Positions 63,120 to 64,000 of a DNA stretch of 64,000 bases are shown piece by piece. Source of the DNA: Eopsaltria australis (lineage: Eukaryota; Chordata; Aves; Passeriformes; Petroicidae); contig JAVTVJ010000040.1 of the NCBI GenBank assembly GCA_034509425.1, positions 6,959,001 through 7,023,000 of the forward strand, read 5' to 3'. The notes under the pieces are model-generated. The model was not told the DNA's origin. It searched no databases and saw only the letters and a list, made by a program, of their open reading frames with translations. Position numbers and translations under genes: made by a program. The stretch's first letter is position 1. Every line of letters begins with the position of its first letter.

Positions 63120-63600
63120 AGTACAAAATTTGTCACTGACATTTAGCGCCAGCCGTAGGCAATGGATAAAATGAACTAGTTAGCAATTTAACCTGTAAAA
63201 AAACAGAGTGGGATGAACAATTTTCTGCCATCAAAGCAAATGGCTAACATTTAGCAAGATTTTATTTTTATTTTTCAGCCCATCCCATCCTCAAGAAGAA
63301 AGAAGTCAGGCTAACATTTTTTCTGGGTCCTAAATCTTCCTCTCAGCCTATTTCTTTAATGGTTTAAAGTAAATGACTATCCAGAGGATAATTAGGCACT
63401 GTGCTGTCGCATCGTGTCAGGTCACAGCTGGATTTAGTCAGCATTAACCTTTGGGGAGAATTGGAATATCAGTATCATTTAAAATTAAAGACGTGTAAGC
63501 AGGCATTTCTGGAGATGTTAGAAAAGTAATTGTCTGTAAATTGTTTGACCTTGAGATTTAATTGCATGCACAACACACATTCTAGCAAGAACCCTGGACT
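63120..63600. promoter_or_regulatory. Candidate conserved non-coding element
   Basis: This non-repetitive segment keeps CpGs in an AT-rich setting (TAGCGCCAGCCGTAGG near 63146-63161, GTCGCATCGTG near 63407-63417). It packs binding-site-like words: AGGTCA (63419-63424) directly followed by CAGCTG (63425-63430), GATAATTAGG, and TTTAATTGCATGCA near 63557-63570. This is the texture of a vertebrate enhancer. Function is inferred from composition only. Confidence 0.3.
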
Positions 63601-63855
63601 CTGTTCATTCTCTTTCACCTCCGTACCTCTTACTTTGCAGAACCCATTAAGCTATCTGTGGATTTTTCTGTAAAATATTAAAGATTGTTTTATACTGAGA
63701 ACAAAAGCTTTTAACCAAGACCTCTTACAAACAAATCTGTTAAACAGCTGTAGTATAGACTTCACCTATTTGAATTTCTGTCTTTTTCTACGCTTAGAAA
63801 TGTTTATATATACATAGAAAATACTCTGGTTAAACAGCTATGCTTAATTTTTATT

Positions 63856-63873
63856 TCTTTTTTTTTTTTTTTA
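63856..63873. repeat. Poly-T tract
   Basis: A run of T bases near the right end of the window, without an associated retroposon body. Confidence 0.85.
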
Positions 63874-64000
63874 CTAACAAGTTTGCATATTATGCCTTAC
63901 TCCCTTTTTCCCTAATGAGACAGCTTATGCTTTCAAAGTCCCTCAAGCTAGGCAAATCTCTCCACTGCTTCCACTGTTAATAATGAAACTTCATAATTAT

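Noticed and set aside
1..64000. Search for tRNA, rRNA, snRNA genes, CRISPR arrays, operons or plasmid/phage features
   Set aside because: None were recognised on either strand by eye. The sequence is vertebrate in character.

Overview
This window looks like vertebrate, and most likely bird, nuclear DNA from a gene-poor, AT-rich intergenic or intronic region. The main evidence is its repeats. There are several CR1 LINE copies with the typical avian 3' end (ATTCTATGATTC-like), an LTR of a type abundant in neoavian genomes, and further LTR-like pieces. No prokaryotic signal is present: no operons, ribosome binding sites or CRISPR arrays. I could not recognise any cellular protein-coding gene, tRNA, rRNA or snRNA. 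The open frames found (up to 143 codons outside repeats) look like chance frames or repeat remnants. The species and flanking genes cannot be named from this sequence alone.

Layout. 1-260: right-hand part of an LTR-like sequence cut by the window edge. 1772-2904: 5'-truncated CR1 on the + strand with a degenerate reverse transcriptase. 11248-11740: probable minus-strand LTR carrying an AATAAA signal. 14117-14282: imperfect palindrome with ~70-base arms, a candidate fold-back or MITE-like element and the most unusual structure here. 18130-20140: CR1 cluster made of an ancient + strand fragment, two younger minus-strand fragments, and a short + strand CR1 tail inserted inside the second. 24985-25527: degenerate solo LTR. 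35655-35779: probable tRNA-derived SINE on the minus strand. 37278-37359: short minus-strand CR1 3' end. 44671-44865: ancient + strand CR1 reverse-transcriptase fragment. Simple repeats are scattered, the largest at 37941-38037, 48321-48367, 58374-58448 and 58607-58704.

The rest is single-copy-looking AT-rich DNA. A few stretches (around 9340-9930, 26040-26160, 31740-32060, 34980-35290, 39160-39720 and 63120-63600) have a non-repetitive texture dense in homeodomain, SOX, POU or E-box-like words, and are my best guesses for conserved regulatory elements. That is inference and needs alignment to other birds. Two short segments (15353-15435 and 23964-24049) are flanked by good splice-site matches and are open in at least one frame, so they are possible exons of an unknown transcript. 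I found no convincing new biological system. The palindrome, the nested CR1 and the conserved-element candidates deserve the first checks.
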